Source: Planctomycetes bacterium SM23_32 (GTDB lineage Bacteria > Planctomycetota > Brocadiia > SM23-32). From it: DNA of 6,389 bases. This document shows, in pieces, positions 4,474 to 6,389 of this stretch. The DNA lies in contig LJUE01000227.1 of the NCBI GenBank assembly GCA_001303885.1, forward strand, positions 1-6,389. Reading direction: 5' to 3'. Position 1 is the stretch's first letter. Each line of letters starts with the position of its first letter. The notes beneath the pieces are model-generated. The model ran no database searches. It was not told the DNA's origin and saw only the letters and a list, made by a program, of their open reading frames with translations. The position numbers and the translations under genes are program-made.

Positions 4474-6270
4474 CTAGGGCTGATCGGCATCCAGCACGGC
4501 CAGGAAGGCCTCCTGGGGGATGTAGACGCTGCCGACGGACTTCATGCGCTTCTTGCCGGCCTTCTGCTGTTCGAGCAGCTTGCGCTTGCGCGTGATGTCG
4601 CCCCCGTAGCACTTGGCGGTGACGTCCTTGCGCAGCGGGCTGATGGTCTCCCGGGCCACCACGCGCCGGCCGACGGCGGCCTGGATGGGGATCGGGAACA
4701 GGTGGCGCTCGATCTTCGCGCGCAGCAGTTGCACGATCCGCCGCCCCCTGCGCTCGGCGTCCGCCCGGTGGCAGATGACGGACAGCGCGTCCACGGGCTT
4801 CTTGTTGACCAGGATGTCCACCTTCACCAGGTCGCTGGCGCGGTAGCCGAGCAGGTCGTAGTCCATGGTGCCGTAGCCGCGGGTCAGCGACTTCAGGCGG
4901 TCGAAGAAGTCGTACACCACCTCGGCCAGCGGCACCTCGTAGACCAGCATCGCGCGCTGGTCGCTCAGAAACTCCGTCTTGCCGTGCACGCCGCGCCGCC
5001 CCTCGGTGAGCTTGATGACGTTGCCGATGTACTGCGCCGGCAGGATGATGCTGAGCTGCGCCCAGGGCTCGCGCACCTCCGCCGTCTCGTCGGCCGGCGG
5101 CATGCGGGCCGGACGGTCAATCGTCACCACGGACTCATCCACCTTGACCACCTCGTAGGTGACGTTCGGGGCGGTCTGGATCAGGGGGATGTCATTCTCG
5201 CGCTCCAGGCGCTGCTGGATGATCTCCATGTGGAGCAGCCCCAGGAATCCGCACCGGAACCCGAACCCGAGCGCGTCCGACGCCTCGGGCTCGTGCACGA
5301 AGGACGAGTCGTTCAGCGACAGCTTCTCCAGCGCCGAGCGCAGCGCCGGCAGGTCGGCGTTGTCCTGGGGGAACAGGCCGCAGAAGACCACGGGCTTCGG
5401 CTCGCGGTAGCCGGCCAGGGGCTGGGCGGCCGGCCGGTCCCGCAGGGTGATGGTGTCGCCGATGCGCACGTCACGGATGTCTTTGATGCCGGCCGTCAGG
5501 TAACCCACCTGGCCGCATTGCAGCTGCGCCTGGGGCAACATGGCCGGCCGGAAGATGCCGAGCCCCGACACCTCGTAGTCCCGCCCGGAGCTGAGCATGC
5601 GTATCCGCTGTCCGGGGGCCACGCAGCCGTCCACCACCCGCGCGTGCAAGACCACGCCCTGATACTCGTCGTAGAACGAGTCGAACACCAGCGCCCGGAG
5701 CGGCCCGTCCGGATCGCCGGATGGCGGGGGCACGCGCTCCACAATGGCCCGCAGCAGCTCCTCCACCCCCTCGCCCGTCTTGCCGCTCACGGCGAGCGTC
5801 TGTTCGGCATCCAGCCCGAAGGTCTGCTCCATCTCCGCCATCGTCTCGATCGGGCGCGAGTCGGGCAAGTCTATCTTGGTGACGGCCGGCACGATGGTCA
5901 GGCCGTGGGAGCGCGCCTGCTCGAAGTTGGCCACCGTCTGCGCCTCCACGCCTTGGTTGGCGTCCACCAGCAGCACGGCCCCCTCGCACGCCCTCAGGCT
6001 GCGCGAGACCTCGTAGCTGAAGTCCACGTGCCCGGGCGTGTCTATCAGGTTCAGCCGGTACTCGCGGCCCCCGCAGGTGTAGAACATGGTCACGCAGCTG
6101 GCCTTGATGGTGATGCCCCGCTCGCGCTCCAGCTCCATGTCGTCAAGCATCAGCTCGTGGAACTCGCGATCGGAGACCGCGTGCGTGATCTGGAGGAAGC
6201 GGTCGGCCAGCGTGGACTTGCCGTGGTCTATGTGCGCAACGATGCAGAAGTTTCTTGTCTGATCGAGCAT
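4474..6270 (-). CDS. lepA: Elongation factor 4 (LepA), 598 aa, ribosome-associated GTPase
   Basis: Translational GTPase that binds the ribosome and is reported to back-translocate tRNAs or assist initiation and assembly. G1 is AHIDHGKST (12-20), G2 RGITI (51-55), G3 DTPGH (77-81), G4 TKID (131-134, usually NKID) and G5 SGKTG (162-166, usually SAKTG). The EF-G-like domains follow, with the LepA signature GFGFRCGFLGLLHMEI, and the LepA-specific C-terminus has GGDITRKRKLLEQQKAGKKR, ending QEAFLAVLDADQP. The ATG at 6270 gives MLDQTRNFCIVAHIDHG and 598 aa, matching the 599 aa of E. coli LepA. The frame is open to a GTG at 6306 with a G-run before it; that would add 12 residues and is a possible alternative, because no good ribosome binding site precedes 6270. 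It is first gene of the lepA-lepB pair. Confidence 0.97.
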   Translation of the reverse strand: MLDQTRNFCIVAHIDHGKSTLADRFLQITHAVSDREFHELMLDDMELERERGITIKASCVTMFYTCGGREYRLNLIDTPGHVDFSYEVSRSLRACEGAVLLVDANQGVEAQTVANFEQARSHGLTIVPAVTKIDLPDSRPIETMAEMEQTFGLDAEQTLAVSGKTGEGVEELLRAIVERVPPPSGDPDGPLRALVFDSFYDEYQGVVLHARVVDGCVAPGQRIRMLSSGRDYEVSGLGIFRPAMLPQAQLQCGQVGYLTAGIKDIRDVRIGDTITLRDRPAAQPLAGYREPKPVVFCGLFPQDNADLPALRSALEKLSLNDSSFVHEPEASDALGFGFRCGFLGLLHMEIIQQRLERENDIPLIQTAPNVTYEVVKVDESVVTIDRPARMPPADETAEVREPWAQLSIILPAQYIGNVIKLTEGRRGVHGKTEFLSDQRAMLVYEVPLAEVVYDFFDRLKSLTRGYGTMDYDLLGYRASDLVKVDILVNKKPVDALSVICHRADAERRGRRIVQLLRAKIERHLFPIPIQAAVGRRVVARETISPLRKDVTAKCYGGDITRKRKLLEQQKAGKKRMKSVGSVYIPQEAFLAVLDADQP

Positions 6271-6375
6271 GGCGGCGCAAGGGCGCCCGATGCGGGATGT
6301 CGGCACGCGTCCCCCCCGACGCAGCGGCCCGCCGCCGCAGCCGCTCCGCTCGGCGGCCCCGCGCAGGGAGGCGCC
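6271..6375. other. Upstream region of lepA, no clear promoter
   Basis: About 105 nt of very GC-rich sequence between the lepA start and the possible divergent ATG. It contains a run of seven C (6311-6317; G on the minus strand) ahead of the alternative GTG start of lepA, and repeated GCCG/CGGC stretches that could fold in many ways. I see no convincing -35/-10 pair on either strand. Promoter and any upstream gene of the lepA message probably lie outside the window. Confidence 0.4.
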
Positions 6376-6389
6376 ATGCCGCAGGTTCA
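6376..6389 (+). CDS. Possible start of a divergent plus-strand gene, cut by window edge
   Basis: AGGGAGG (6365-6371) is followed after 4 nt by ATG at 6376-6378, then CCG CAG GTT CA to the edge (M-P-Q-V). This is the best plus-strand initiation signal in the window and faces away from lepA, whose start is about 105 nt to the left. Only four full codons are visible, so neither the gene nor its product can be confirmed. The AGGGAGG could also arise by chance in such GC-rich sequence. Confidence 0.25.

Noticed and set aside
5471..5989. Minus-strand open frame of 172 codons within lepA
   Set aside because: Out-of-frame shadow of a highly conserved GTPase gene, with Gly/Arg/Ala-rich translation.
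6321..6360. GCCG/CGGC repeats upstream of lepA as a possible regulatory hairpin
   Set aside because: Many equivalent weak pairings are possible in this low-complexity GC stretch, and no single clear stem stands out.

Overview
This is a GC-rich bacterial chromosomal window in which every well-supported gene lies on the minus strand, so transcription runs from high to low coordinates. It looks like ordinary chromosome: I see no mobile elements, CRISPR array, tRNA or rRNA. The organism cannot be named from sequence alone. The oversized signal peptidase I, with two CxxC/CxxC zinc-ribbon-like inserts and an extra beta-rich domain, recalls Planctomycetota and related phyla; this is inference from memory of the family, not a search result.

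In transcription order from the right: (1) lepA (elongation factor 4) is followed 24 nt later by lepB (signal peptidase I), the same order as the classical lepA-lepB operon. Two perfect GC-rich hairpins lie after lepB, the first touching its stop codon. (2) A separate unit begins with a good sigma70-like promoter (TTGAAT-17-TATCCT) and a strong ribosome binding site. It encodes a two-helix membrane diguanylate cyclase with an intact GGDEF site and an RxxD inhibitory site. An easily missed 34-codon membrane-helix ORF with a TTG start may follow it. (3) After a hairpin and a weaker promoter-like element comes a membrane-anchored LysM plus YkuD L,D-transpeptidase. Eight nt after it is the start of a cyclodeaminase/cyclohydrolase-family (FTCD_C) gene that runs off the left edge.

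Functionally the window mixes translation (LepA), protein export (LepB), c-di-GMP signalling, peptidoglycan cross-linking and one-carbon folate metabolism. The lepA-lepB pair is a conserved association. The other neighbours look like independent housekeeping units. At the far right edge a good Shine-Dalgarno and ATG on the plus strand may be the start of a divergent gene, but only four full codons are visible.

No wholly new system is evident. The most interesting items are the domain-expanded signal peptidase with its unclear C-terminal end, and the small membrane ORF after the diguanylate cyclase.
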